From a virus, in IMG/VR virus record IMGVR_UViG_3300036799_000099, positions 1-42,525 of that record: a stretch of DNA of 42,525 nt; one strand, 5' to 3'. The translations under genes were made by a program, and so were the position numbers. Positions 14,710 to 22,840 of the stretch are shown in pieces; positions within the stretch are counted from its first letter, which is position 1; every line of letters begins with the position of its first letter. The notes below the pieces were generated by a model. It did no database searches. It was not told where the DNA came from and saw nothing but the letters and a program-made list of their open reading frames with translations.

Positions 14710-15600
14710 TTACGTGTAGGTCGTTCGCCAGCTGGCGGTCAGTGCCGCGGCGTCGGATTGCACGGCGCCGACGAACCGGATCCCCATGGTTTGACCGGGG
14801 GGGACGGTGAACCAGTCGGCCCTGGTCAGATAAGCGCGGCGGCCCGCGCCGTTGAGCGTGACTTCGCCTGTGCCGGTGTTGATAGTGAGGACGTCGTTCG
14901 CGGCCAGGTTGCCGTCGTAGGTGATCCACCCACCGGCCGCGCCGATCGAGGGACCCTCGACGGGGCCGTGGATGGTCACTATGACGTCGGCCGGTGCGGT
15001 GCCGGCCAGGTTGTCGACCGTGACGATGCCGGTGGATACCGGACTGCCCCACTGCACACCGGTAGCCGGCGTACTCGGGCCGTTCCAGGCCACGCCGCTG
15101 ACGGTGCTAGTAGGGCCATTCCAGGCGACCCCGCCGGTGCCGGATTGCGCCATCGGCGTGGAGACCGATTGCAGCGCTACACCGAGCAGCCGCGGGTCGG
15201 GCGCGGTCAGCGACATCGACCAGTCCGCGGCCCGCGCCCCGATCGGCTTGAACAGCACTTCCGAACTGCGCTGAACGAGGGTGAACAGCGACCCGGCCGC
15301 GTCATCGACCTGCAGCTCGGACAGCGCGAACGGGTCGAGGCACATGGCGTTGAGCTGCCGCCGCGCGTCGACAAACGTGGCGTCATCGGTGGCGGCGACC
15401 CGGCCGGTCAGCGTGACGGTGCGGACGTCCTGCCAGGCCGGCCCGAAGTACGACCCGGGGGCGAACGGGCGGCTGGTGTAGCCCGTGCGTGGCTTGGGTG
15501 AGTCGTACCAGCCGGTGATCTCCTCGACCGAGCGCCACAGCGTGCCGTCGTCGTAGGGGTCGAGGGTCACGCCATCGAGCGTGATCTGCGGGTCAGGCAT
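14710..15600 (-). CDS. Distal tail protein (Dit-like)
   Basis: A 296-residue protein directly after the tape measure gene, the usual Dit place. It has the family opening (ITLDGVTLDPYDDGTLWRSV), a beta barrel region (YFGPAWQDVRTVTLTGRVAA), the helix that follows (FVDARRQLNAMCLDPFALSE) and the marker AADWSMSLTAPDPRLLGVAL, found in most Dit and minor tail proteins of this class. It ends with a jelly-roll-like domain (VIVTIHGPVEGPSI; LTRADWFTVPPGQTMGIRFV). In siphophages Dit is a hexameric hub joining the tail tube to the tip. The ATG at 15600 follows AGGTGATGA. Confidence 0.85.
   Translation of the reverse strand: MPDPQITLDGVTLDPYDDGTLWRSVEEITGWYDSPKPRTGYTSRPFAPGSYFGPAWQDVRTVTLTGRVAATDDATFVDARRQLNAMCLDPFALSELQVDDAAGSLFTLVQRSSEVLFKPIGARAADWSMSLTAPDPRLLGVALQSVSTPMAQSGTGGVAWNGPTSTVSGVAWNGPSTPATGVQWGSPVSTGIVTVDNLAGTAPADVIVTIHGPVEGPSIGAAGGWITYDGNLAANDVLTINTGTGEVTLNGAGRRAYLTRADWFTVPPGQTMGIRFVGAVQSDAAALTASWRTTYT
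15104..15116 (-). promoter_or_regulatory. Stoperator-like motif, two mismatches
   Basis: GTGCTAGTAGGGC on the plus strand, inside the Dit-like gene. Confidence 0.25.
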
Positions 15601-15603
15601 TCA

Positions 15604-18600
15604 TCACCTCAGCGCGAACATCAGACGGCGCTCGACCTCGCTGGCCACCTGCGACGGGCTCATGCCGTCGCCGCTGATATGGATCTCGACGATCGGGCCG
15701 CCGGAGCCGGAGAGCCGATCGAACTGGTCTCCGGTGAGCACCGGCTCCGGCTGCGCGGTCCCGTTGTAGGCCAGCGACAAGCCGGGGGGCAGATACCCGC
15801 CGCTGTCGTAGCCGCCGGGTCGGTTGAGTGCCGCGAGGCTTCCGTACCGGTGAATGGCGTAGTTCAATCCGGCGTACGTGTTCGCCAGCGGGTCGTAAAT
15901 GTCTCCCGACCAGGCCGGATTGCGGTAGGACTGGAAGGTCGACATGATCGTTTGCATGAGTCCCCGACTCGGGTCGCCCTTCTGGGCATTCGAATCGGTG
16001 AGATTGATAGCTCGTGGGTTACCGCCCGACTCCTGATTCATCCGGCGAAGGACCGTCGAGAGCCAGCTCGCGGGCTGCCCGAGCGCGGCCAGGGCTTGCA
16101 GGACGACACCCGACCAGCGCTGCACACCGCCGCCGATCGGGCCGCCGCCACCACCGGCCGGGGCCATCATCGATGCCCACCAGTCGCGCAGCTTGTTGAC
16201 CAGCATCCCGACTTCGTGACCCGGAATGCCGAGTGCCATCTGACCGAAGTCGCCGGCACTGGCCAGCGCGCCCGTGGCGTCGCCGACGATCGCATTGAGC
16301 AGCCGACCGGCCGAGCCGACCGGATCGCTGGCGAAGTCGACCAGGACACCGCCGATGTTCTGCACGGTCGACCAGGCAGCCTCGGCCGCATGCCCGATCG
16401 GGGTCAAAATGTTGTCCGAGATCCAGGCACCGATGCCGGCGTGCAGCATGCCGTCCGGGCCGAGCCCGCTCATGCCGGGTGTGCCGGCCGCAGACATGAC
16501 GGCGTTCGCGCCACCCATGCCAGCCAGCTGCTCGGGCGAGAGCACGAGCTCACCGGGTCGCAGCAGGGCCGGCACGGTGTCCTCGCCCGTGTCGATGCCG
16601 GGCACCAGGCCACCGGCCGCGAGCCGGATCGGGGCCACATAGGGAAGATCCAGGTTGCCGAGTCCGACGTGTTCGGCGATCCAATTCCACGTTGCCCGGA
16701 TGCCGTCGTCGTATACGCGCTCGATCACGAAATTGATCGGCACGGCGGCCGCGGCCTTCACTTTGTCCCAGGCGACGCCGATCCAGTCCGCGGTGCGATC
16801 GAACGCGAGGCCGAGTGCGAATACGGCATCGCCACCGAGCCGCATGACCGGAGCGATGACGTTGTCGTGCGTCCACCGGATCTTGTCGCCGATCCACGTA
16901 AAGACCGGCTGCACGATATTGGTATTCAGCCAGGTAAAAATGTTACCCCAGCCGACTATTTCATTGTGAATGAATCCGCCGACAATGCTAACGGCGGTTT
17001 CCCACAACCAATGGAACTTATTGCCGACCCAGGTAATCACCGGCTGCACAATATTGTTATTCAGCCACGTAACGACCGCACCGACGAGATAGATCTGCGC
17101 TGTAATCAAGTCGCCGACGATTTTGACCGCGGTGTCGTAGAGCCAGTGGAATTTGCCGCCGATCCAGCTCAGGATCTCGGACGTGCCGCGCCACCACCAC
17201 GAGATCAGATCGCCGATACCGGAGATCGCCGCGCGGGCAAGATCCAGGCTCGGCTTAATGCCGTAGTCATAGAGCCGGTGGAAGGCGCCACCGATCGCAT
17301 TGGCCGCTGGCTCGACGACCTCACGCCAGAGCCAGTTGACCACCGGGGCGATGATCTGCCGGAAGGCGAACACCCACGGGGCGATGAACAGCGTGTAAGT
17401 CGCCAGGAAGGCGATTTCCGCAGCGAGCGCGATGCCCTGAAAGGCCGGCTGCAGGATCGTACGCCAGAGCCAGACCGCGGCCGCGCCGACAGCTTGAAAG
17501 GCCACCTCGATGCCGTGCCACCCGGCCGCGAAGGCATGGCCCACGGCGACGCCGGCAGAGCCGAGCCAGGCAAAAGCACCCTGCAGCCATGCCCAAGTAG
17601 CCCGGCCGGCGGTCTCGATGCCGTGCCACACGGCCATCACCACGTCGCGGAAGCCCTGAAAGTGCGTCCACGCGTAGATCACCGCAGCGACCAGACCGAC
17701 GAGCAGCGCCACGACGACACCGATCGGGGAGACGATGAACGCGGCTTGCAGCAACCGCCAGGCACCGATCACTCCGGTGATCGCACCGCGGGCGATGTCG
17801 AGCATCCCGGCCAGCGATCCAACGATGGTGGTCACCGTGCCGATCACGTACCAGGCGGCGAATGCCGCGCCGAACGCCACGATCAGCGGCGTGAGCGGTC
17901 GCAACCAGGTTGAGATCGTGACCAGGACGCTTCCGATCGGGTCGAGCACAACGGACAGCGCCCGGAAGGTGCCAACGATCGCCGACCCGGCCACCTGCAG
18001 GAAGGCGCCGACCACCGGGCTGAGCGCATCCCAGACGTGCCGGGCGGCCAGGCCGATGGCCTCCATGAATCCGGCGACACCACTGCTGGTGATATCGGAC
18101 CCGCCGGCACGGAAGGCGGCGAACATCGCCCGGATGCCGCCGGTCACTTCCCTGACCCCGGCCATGGTGGTGGTGAAAAAGCCCGAGCTGCCGATCTGGC
18201 TCATCGTCTCGGGCACTTGCCCGATCCAGGTGGTCAGCGAGCCTAGCGCGGCCTTGATGCCCGGCATGGCCGGCTCGAACAGTTGGCCTAAGGCCTTGTT
18301 CGAGTTGTCGACAAAGTTGCTCCACTGGCCGGCCAGGGTCGTCGACTGGGCTTGCATCATGCCGGCGAACGCCATGGTCTCGCCGGCCGCGCCGTGGGTG
18401 CCCTTCTCGATGCCGGAGAGCAGCTGAGGGATGGCCGTGGCGGCCGGCACGAGACCCTTGGTGATCATCTTTTGCAGCTCTTCGGTCGAGATGCCCATCT
18501 GGTTGGCCAGGATGCGCAGGGCCGGGATGCCGGCCTCGGTCAGCTGCAGGATCTCGTCGCTTTGTACTTTGCCTTTAGCGGCCATCTGGCCGATGGCCAT

Positions 18601-19350
18601 GGTGACCCGGTCGAGCATGGCGGCGTCGCCGCCGAGCCCGGACACGGCGTCACCAATGGCGGTCAGGGTCGGGATCAGGTCTTGCGCCTGGAATCCGTAG
18701 GCCAGCAGTCGTTGCGCCGCGGTCGTCACCTGCGTGAGTTCGAAAGGCGTAGTCGCCGCGAGGTGGTTGAGCGCGTCCAGCATCTCGTGCGCGGCCTGGC
18801 CGCTGTGCAGCATCGTGGTGAAGGCAATGAGCGACTGCTCGCGTGCGGCGTCGAACCGGACGCCCAAAGTGGTCACGCCGATACCGACCAGGCCAACCGC
18901 GGCCGTGGCGTTCAGCCCGAAGTTGCTGAACGTCTGGCCGAGCTGCTGCACGGGTGTGGTGGCCGCGGTCCGGAGCGCGCTGCCGACCTTGGTCCACGTC
19001 GACTCGGTGTCGCGGGCTACCTCGCCCATCTGCGTGCCGACCGTGCGGACGCCGGACCCGAGCGCGGTAAACGAGCCCTTGACGGCGTCAACGGCTTTCG
19101 CGGCCGGCGACATGGCCGATTCGGTGGCCGTGCCGGCCGAGCGGGCCGCGCTGGTCATCGTGTTCTCGACCTGCCGCCCGGCATCGCGCGTCGCGTTGCC
19201 GAGCTCGCTCGTCATGGTGGCACCCATGCGCGAGCCGAGCTCGCTACCGACCCGGCTGGCCTGGCCGCCCAATTCCCGGCTAGCGGCCTGCTCAAAGTCG
19301 CGAGCCGTGGGGATCAGCTCGACCCACAACTGACCCGCGCGTGCCGGCAC
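15604..19350 (-). CDS. Tape measure protein with internal repeats and transglycosylase-like domain
   Basis: A 1248-residue protein that sets tail length and may open the cell wall during DNA entry. The N-terminus (AGQLWVELIPTARDFEQAAS) and residues around 190-350 (TTPFELTQVTTAAQRLLAYG; AKGKVQSDEILQLTEAGIPA) are typical of tape measures. A hydrophobic middle follows. From about residue 680 a tryptophan-rich unit of the type WLNNNIVQPVITWVGNKFHW recurs in several variants. Near residues 1080-1180 there is a lysozyme/transglycosylase-like domain (VLRRMNQESGGNPRAINLTD; RGLMQTIMSTFQSYR; YAGLNYAIHRYGS). The GTG at 19350 overlaps the stop of the frameshifted chaperone product (TAGTG). Bases 16900-17150 are noticeably richer in A and T than the flanks. 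Confidence 0.93.
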   Translation of the reverse strand: MPARAGQLWVELIPTARDFEQAASRELGGQASRVGSELGSRMGATMTSELGNATRDAGRQVENTMTSAARSAGTATESAMSPAAKAVDAVKGSFTALGSGVRTVGTQMGEVARDTESTWTKVGSALRTAATTPVQQLGQTFSNFGLNATAAVGLVGIGVTTLGVRFDAAREQSLIAFTTMLHSGQAAHEMLDALNHLAATTPFELTQVTTAAQRLLAYGFQAQDLIPTLTAIGDAVSGLGGDAAMLDRVTMAIGQMAAKGKVQSDEILQLTEAGIPALRILANQMGISTEELQKMITKGLVPAATAIPQLLSGIEKGTHGAAGETMAFAGMMQAQSTTLAGQWSNFVDNSNKALGQLFEPAMPGIKAALGSLTTWIGQVPETMSQIGSSGFFTTTMAGVREVTGGIRAMFAAFRAGGSDITSSGVAGFMEAIGLAARHVWDALSPVVGAFLQVAGSAIVGTFRALSVVLDPIGSVLVTISTWLRPLTPLIVAFGAAFAAWYVIGTVTTIVGSLAGMLDIARGAITGVIGAWRLLQAAFIVSPIGVVVALLVGLVAAVIYAWTHFQGFRDVVMAVWHGIETAGRATWAWLQGAFAWLGSAGVAVGHAFAAGWHGIEVAFQAVGAAAVWLWRTILQPAFQGIALAAEIAFLATYTLFIAPWVFAFRQIIAPVVNWLWREVVEPAANAIGGAFHRLYDYGIKPSLDLARAAISGIGDLISWWWRGTSEILSWIGGKFHWLYDTAVKIVGDLITAQIYLVGAVVTWLNNNIVQPVITWVGNKFHWLWETAVSIVGGFIHNEIVGWGNIFTWLNTNIVQPVFTWIGDKIRWTHDNVIAPVMRLGGDAVFALGLAFDRTADWIGVAWDKVKAAAAVPINFVIERVYDDGIRATWNWIAEHVGLGNLDLPYVAPIRLAAGGLVPGIDTGEDTVPALLRPGELVLSPEQLAGMGGANAVMSAAGTPGMSGLGPDGMLHAGIGAWISDNILTPIGHAAEAAWSTVQNIGGVLVDFASDPVGSAGRLLNAIVGDATGALASAGDFGQMALGIPGHEVGMLVNKLRDWWASMMAPAGGGGGPIGGGVQRWSGVVLQALAALGQPASWLSTVLRRMNQESGGNPRAINLTDSNAQKGDPSRGLMQTIMSTFQSYRNPAWSGDIYDPLANTYAGLNYAIHRYGSLAALNRPGGYDSGGYLPPGLSLAYNGTAQPEPVLTGDQFDRLSGSGGPIVEIHISGDGMSPSQVASEVERRLMFALR

Positions 19351-19769
19351 TAGTGGCCCTGCCCCCTCAGCAGCTCGTCATGGGTCTCGCGCATTAGCCG
19401 TCTGCCTTCCTCGCGGTCGTTGCCGGGCCGGGAGATGGACTCGGGTTGCGTGACGCCACTGGCCCCGTTGGCACGCAGCCACTCGGCCCGCCAGAAATTC
19501 AGGAGATCCACCACGTCGGCCAGTAGCAGCTGCTCGGATGACCACCCGTGCCCGCGCACGGTGCGCCCGGTGGCCGACTCGGCCGGCAGGTGCGAGACCA
19601 GCACCCGCAGCCTGCGCAGGCTTAGGCGGCCTTGCCAGTAGGCGGCGAGCTGGTCGTCGCGGTGCGGGTAGTAGCGGGCGAGATCGGCCTCTATTGCTTC
19701 CGGCGCTTGCCCGATGAGGTCGAGCGCCGTGTAGGGCGAGTCGGCTCTCCGTTGCTGCCGGGCAGCTCG
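19350..19769 (-). CDS. Tail assembly chaperone, frameshifted downstream part (gpGT-like)
   Basis: This frame has no good start. It opens at 19769, just after a TGA in the same frame, overlaps the end of the upstream chaperone gene in the -1 frame, and ends at the tape measure start. It reads DSPYTALDLIGQAPEAIEAD, then LARYYPHRDDELAAYWQGRL, then SLRRLRVLVSHLP and WSSEQLLLADVVDLLNFWRA. The YTALDL...L...Y..... LRRLRVL pattern is typical of the T part of siphophage tail chaperones, which is made only as a fusion by -1 slippage. Candidate slip points lie between 19769 and 19693, including CCCT at 19736-19733 and GGGCAAG near 19712; none is a textbook heptamer. Confidence 0.85.
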   Translation of the reverse strand, partial: RAARQQRRADSPYTALDLIGQAPEAIEADLARYYPHRDDQLAAYWQGRLSLRRLRVLVSHLPAESATGRTVRGHGWSSEQLLLADVVDLLNFWRAEWLRANGASGVTQPESISRPGNDREEGRRLMRETHDELLRGQGH

Positions 19770-20050
19770 TCACGCATGTCCGAGGCGATCTGCTGGATGA
19801 TCAGTAGCACGTAGCCCGCGCGGCCGCCGACCTCCCGGAAACGGGCATACTGCTCGTCACCCATGTAAAACCTGGCCATGTCGACGTCGCTGCCCTCGAC
19901 CTCAGCGAGGCCTTCCTTCCACTCGTCATCGGCGAGCATGGGATGAGGAACGGTCCAGGTCTGGCCGGCATAGGTGAACTCGACCTGATCGGGGTCGCCG
20001 CCGGTTGCTTCCCGGCGCTGGTCGAGAATCGCGTCGAGGTCGATCGCCAC
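19691..20050 (-). CDS. Tail assembly chaperone (gpG-like)
   Basis: About 119 residues, starting with a hydrophobic-charged opening (AIDLDAILDQRREATGGDPD) followed by VEFTYAGQTWTVPHPMLADD and a helical end (ARFREVGGRAGYVLLIIQQI). It should coat the tape measure while the tail tube polymerises. The GTG at 20050 has GAGGAG seven to eight bases upstream and is preferred to the in-frame ATG at 20065, which lies within that ribosome site. The last 80 bases overlap the downstream part in the -1 frame. It follows the major tail protein, in the standard order. Confidence 0.88.
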   Translation of the reverse strand: MAIDLDAILDQRREATGGDPDQVEFTYAGQTWTVPHPMLADDEWKEGLAEVEGSDVDMARFYMGDEQYARFREVGGRAGYVLLIIQQIASDMRDELPGSNGEPTRPTRRSTSSGKRRKQ

Positions 20051-20088
20051 TGGTGTACTCCTCATTAGGCGGGTCGAGGCGGGTCAGG

Positions 20089-20134
20089 CCGGCCCGGTGC
20101 GCGATGACCCGCCAGAGCTCACGCACCGGGCCGG
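20089..20134 (-). terminator. Strong hairpin after the major tail gene
   Basis: A perfect 13-bp stem, CCGGCCCGGTGCG/CGCACCGGGCCGG, with a 20-base loop. No T-run follows on the minus strand, so it may only partly terminate or protect the upstream mRNA, lowering chaperone expression relative to the tail tube protein. Confidence 0.6.
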
Positions 20135-20142
20135 GATAGGTG

Positions 20143-20811
20143 CTATGCCGCGGCGTAGGCGCGCCACCCGGCGCCGTCGTGCCAGCGGGCCACCGAGAAG
20201 CCGGAAACGCTGTCCGGGTACGGCGTAAAAGTCATCGGATATTGCAGCTCGGTCTTCGGCGCCCAGTCCTGCTTATCCGGCTTGGTCATCAGAGCCCGCG
20301 GGTAGAGCTTCGCGACGTACTGGCGGGTGCCGCCCGATCCGTCGATGCCCAGGAACAGGATGCTCCGGTAGATCAGGTTCGGGGTCTTCGGCTTGGTCAG
20401 CTTGTACGGGTGGTCACCGAGTGCCGGCATGGTGTCCAGCGGCAGCGCGTAGTAGAGCGCTTCCACTTCCGGCTTGGCTTCCAAGCAAACGACCTTGGCC
20501 TCTTCGTTGTCCTCGGTCACGTCGGTACGCAGTGCCTGCCTGCTCTGCCATCCCATGGTGTCCGTGGTCGTGAACTGCGGGCTGAACGAGACCCCGGACT
20601 CGTCGAGGTAGCCCGCGTCGTACCAGGCCGGCGGGCCGGTCAGCAGGCCTCCGGCGAGGTCTCCGGTCGTCGGGTCGAACGGCGTGAAGGCCGAGAGGTC
20701 CACGGTCGGGTCGTAGTCGCGCACGAGCAGCGACCCGAACAGAACCTTGCGAACGAGCTCGGTCCGGCCATCAAAGATCGTGTCCCAGGTTGCGGCCGCG
20801 GGTGCGGTCAT
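20143..20811 (-). CDS. Major tail (tube) protein
   Basis: A 222-residue protein of the actinophage tail-tube type. It has VRKVLFGSLLVRDYDPTVDL, DAGYLDESGVSFSPQFTTTD (the ESGVSFSP loop is a common marker) and TDVTEDNEEAKVVCLEAKPE, and ends with KTELQYPMTFTPYPDSVSGF. The protein forms hexameric rings stacked into the tail tube. Position between the tail terminator and the chaperones agrees. The ATG at 20811 follows AGGGG. The strong hairpin after the gene fits the high expression expected of a major structural protein. Confidence 0.88.
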   Translation of the reverse strand: MTAPAAATWDTIFDGRTELVRKVLFGSLLVRDYDPTVDLSAFTPFDPTTGDLAGGLLTGPPAWYDAGYLDESGVSFSPQFTTTDTMGWQSRQALRTDVTEDNEEAKVVCLEAKPEVEALYYALPLDTMPALGDHPYKLTKPKTPNLIYRSILFLGIDGSGGTRQYVAKLYPRALMTKPDKQDWAPKTELQYPMTFTPYPDSVSGFSVARWHDGAGWRAYAAA

Positions 20812-20836
20812 CCCATACCCCTAACGAAATGGTGGG

Positions 20837-21220
20837 TTACGTGGTGGCGGGTCGGATCGTGATTTCGACCGTGAGGACGTAGCGCTGCACGGTCGCGTCT
20901 GCGTAGTCGACCCAGATCGGGCCAGCCGTGGTGTCGACGGCGTCGACGAGCAGCCCGCCTACGTCGGTGTGCCGGAGGCCAAGCACGGCCTCGCGCACGG
21001 TGGCGGCGAGCTGGCCCGCGGCGTAGCGGGTCGCCGCGAAGCAGTCGAGGTCAACCACGGGATAGTCGGACAGGTGATCATCGGCGCCACCGACCCGGGT
21101 GACCTGGATCAGCGGCAGATTGCCGGACAGGTCGGCCGGCAGGTTCGTCGCGACACGGTGCGCGCCACCGACGCCGGACAGCGCACGGATTAGTAGGGCT
21201 TCTATGTCCGGCCAGCGCAT
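20837..21220 (-). CDS. Tail terminator protein
   Basis: A 127-residue protein in the place and size of siphophage tail terminators: an N-terminal helix (WPDIEALLIRALSGVGGAHR), then VATNLPADLSGNLPLIQVTR, a strand-turn region (YPVVDLDCFAATRYAAGQLA) and a final strand (VQRYVLTVEITIRP). Members cap the tail tube and join it to the head completion proteins. The ATG at 21220 directly follows the TAG of the previous gene. Confidence 0.82.
   Translation of the reverse strand: MRWPDIEALLIRALSGVGGAHRVATNLPADLSGNLPLIQVTRVGGADDHLSDYPVVDLDCFAATRYAAGQLAATVREAVLGLRHTDVGGLLVDAVDTTAGPIWVDYADATVQRYVLTVEITIRPATT
21187..21199 (-). promoter_or_regulatory. Stoperator-like motif, one mismatch
   Basis: GGATTAGTAGGGC on the plus strand, in the first codons of the tail terminator gene. 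Confidence 0.35.
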
Positions 21221-21538
21221 CTAGTGCAAGTCCGCGGCGATTCGGTCGAGCGCCCGACCGAGCACCCGCTCTTTCGGGTTGTTCTTGGCACCGAACTCGA
21301 TCCACCACGCTTTTTGATCTTGGGCACCCACGCGCCCGATCATTCGGGAGCGCCCGACGACGACCGTGCCTTGAATCGAGTCGCGGTAGCGGCCCGTGTG
21401 CACCGGGGCGATCGAGCGCGCGTACTCCTGCCCTACTAGTACCTCGCGCTCGATCGCCCCCCGCAGATTCGGGTCGCCACGGAGGTACTCGCGGATGCCG
21501 CCGTGGTCGAGCTCGAAATGCACGCGTTCGTTTGCCAT
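21221..21538 (-). CDS. HK97 gp10-like neck protein
   Basis: A 105-residue protein of the HK97 gp10-like family. It has the marker REVLVGQEYARSIAPVHTGR, followed by YRDSIQGTVVV and KAWWIEFGAKNNPKERVLGR. In this family the APVHTGRYRDSI turn and YIEFGT-like motif are nearly universal; here the latter is WIEFGA. It probably belongs to the head-tail joint. It lies between the stopper and the tail terminator, as usual. The ATG at 21538 is one base past the previous stop. Confidence 0.85.
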   Translation of the reverse strand: MANERVHFELDHGGIREYLRGDPNLRGAIEREVLVGQEYARSIAPVHTGRYRDSIQGTVVVGRSRMIGRVGAQDQKAWWIEFGAKNNPKERVLGRALDRIAADLH

Positions 21539-21539
21539 A

Positions 21540-21863
21540 TCAGCCCGTCCAGCGTTTGAGATAGACCTGCAGGTGGTGTGCCCTGCCGGTGAATCGCCAC
21601 GGCAGCGGGTCTCCGTCGACCTCGAACGTGATGCCGCCCCACTCGATGGCGTCGGTGGCCGTCAGGTCGGCGCTGCCCGGCGTGTGCAGCAAGTACCGGG
21701 TGGTGACCCGGTCGGCGGACCCGAGCACTTCACTGGAGTCGTCCGGCTGGATGTTGCAGCCGTCGATCTCGGTCCGCTGCTCGGTGGTCACGTCGTTGCC
21801 GTAGGGATCGACCCCGGTGGCCGACCGGCGTACCCGGGTCACGACGTCACGGCCCGGTCTCAT
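21540..21863 (-). CDS. Head-tail stopper
   Basis: A 107-residue protein with features of the stopper family: VRRSATGVDPYGNDVTTEQR, TRYLLHTPGSADLTATDAIE, FEVDGDPLPWRFTGRAHHLQ and a final VYLKR. Stoppers close the connector channel after packaging and keep the DNA in until the tail joins. The ATG at 21863 overlaps the connector stop (ATGA). Assignment rests on family-like motifs and on its position. Confidence 0.82.
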   Translation of the reverse strand: MRPGRDVVTRVRRSATGVDPYGNDVTTEQRTEIDGCNIQPDDSSEVLGSADRVTTRYLLHTPGSADLTATDAIEWGGITFEVDGDPLPWRFTGRAHHLQVYLKRWTG

Positions 21864-22480
21864 GCCGGCCCGTTCGTGATCCGGTAGGCATCGAGCACGC
21901 CTGACTCAACCGCAGGCAAGGCGATCGAGTCGGCCTCACCACCACCGACCTTGCCAGCACCGAGTACGGCCGTGCGGAAGGTCGTCGAGATGTGCCCGAC
22001 CCGGTAGCTACTGGCCGGCCCGAGGCCAGCCGTGGCGATCATCCGGGAAGCCATCGAGCAGGCCACGGCCCGGATGGATCGGGGTATCTCCGCATAGCCG
22101 TGGGTGGCCGTCACGGTCACCACGCGGTCGCCGGATGGCCACCGGTACGGGCTGCCGGTGCGGGTCAGGGTGCCGATCGCAGAGGCCGTGTAGTCAGTGC
22201 CCAATGTCAGCGTCACCGGCCCCGTGGTCGGGGTGGTGTCGACGACGGTCGGCGAGTCCGTGTCGAGTGCCAGCGTCGGCAGCAACAGCACCGGGCTACC
22301 GTCGGCGTCGAGATTCCAGGTGACGGTTTCCTGCGTGATGCTCCACCCGCAGTAGGACCGGATCACGTCGCTGGCCGAGTCGAGCATGAACGTGGCTTGC
22401 GCCGCGCTGTCCGGGCTCGTGCCGAGGTAGGCCGCGAGGTCGTCGCTACTTGCCAGAGCTGCCGGAGCTGCCGCCGTCAC
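21860..22480 (-). CDS. Head-tail connector (adaptor)
   Basis: About 206 residues. The N-terminus (ASSDDLAAYLGTSPDSAAQA, then TFMLDSASDVIRSYCGW) is typical of gp6-type adaptors that bind under the portal. A beta region (PVLLLPTLALDTDSPTVVDT; YRWPSGDRVVTVTATHGYAE) and C-terminal helices (IPRSIRAVACSMASRMIATA) follow. The GTG at 22480 is preferred because a longer frame from 22567 begins with an arginine-rich stretch unlike the family. The gene overlaps the end of its upstream neighbour by 35 bases. Confidence 0.8.
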   Translation of the reverse strand: MTAAAPAALASSDDLAAYLGTSPDSAAQATFMLDSASDVIRSYCGWSITQETVTWNLDADGSPVLLLPTLALDTDSPTVVDTTPTTGPVTLTLGTDYTASAIGTLTRTGSPYRWPSGDRVVTVTATHGYAEIPRSIRAVACSMASRMIATAGLGPASSYRVGHISTTFRTAVLGAGKVGGGEADSIALPAVESGVLDAYRITNGPA

Positions 22481-22772
22481 TCTTCGCCTTGCTCTTGGTG
22501 GTCGGCTTGGCCGCGGCCGGTTCCGGTGTGCCCTGCTGAGCGGCGATGATCTCCTTGCGCTCGGCATCCGAGAGCCACGACACGGTCATCGTGGTCGGCT
22601 CGGTCGGGGTGGCCACGCGCACCGTGGTCAGGTCGCCGTCCCACCAGTCGGCACGGGTCTCGACCGGCGCCTCGACGGTCGGGCCGTCGTAGGCCACGGC
22701 ACCGCTCGGGGTCGAGTCGGGAAGATCCTGCTCGTACTCGTCAGGGTCGGCGCCACTCTTGCGTTGAGCCAT
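22446..22772 (-). CDS. Small head protein of unknown role
   Basis: A 108-residue protein, acidic at first (SGADPDEYEQDLPDSTPSG), with a middle DWWDGDLTTVRVATPTEPTT and a lysine-, serine- and glycine-rich tail (KPTTKSKAKSDGG). The ATG at 22772 follows GGAGGTTTTCC, a strong ribosome site. Genes of this size between the major capsid and the adaptor are common in actinophages; some are head decoration or assembly proteins, but no domain is recognised here. It is separated from the capsid gene by a strong hairpin. Confidence 0.6.
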   Translation of the reverse strand: MAQRKSGADPDEYEQDLPDSTPSGAVAYDGPTVEAPVETRADWWDGDLTTVRVATPTEPTTMTVSWLSDAERKEIIAAQQGTPEPAAAKPTTKSKAKSDGGSSGSSGK

Positions 22773-22791
22773 GGAAAACCTCCAGGCGGGG

Positions 22792-22828
22792 GACGGCCCG
22801 GCCACCGGGGGATCGTGGCCGGGCCGTC
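22792..22828 (-). terminator. Strong hairpin after the capsid gene
   Basis: A perfect 14-bp stem, GACGGCCCGGCCAC/GTGGCCGGGCCGTC, with a 9-base loop. No T-run follows. It probably reduces read-through or stabilises the capsid mRNA. Confidence 0.65.
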
Positions 22829-22840
22829 TAGTCGGATCGA

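Noticed and set aside
15679-17913. 744-codon rightward frame inside the tape measure gene
   Set aside because: Antisense shadow in GC-rich DNA; composition is Arg/Asp/His-rich without domains.
21430-21442. Additional stoperator-like site GCCCTACTAGTAC
   Set aside because: Three mismatches to the consensus; too weak to list with the others.
22480-22567. Upstream extension of the connector gene
   Set aside because: Adds an arginine/proline-rich stretch unlike the family and overlaps the previous gene more deeply.
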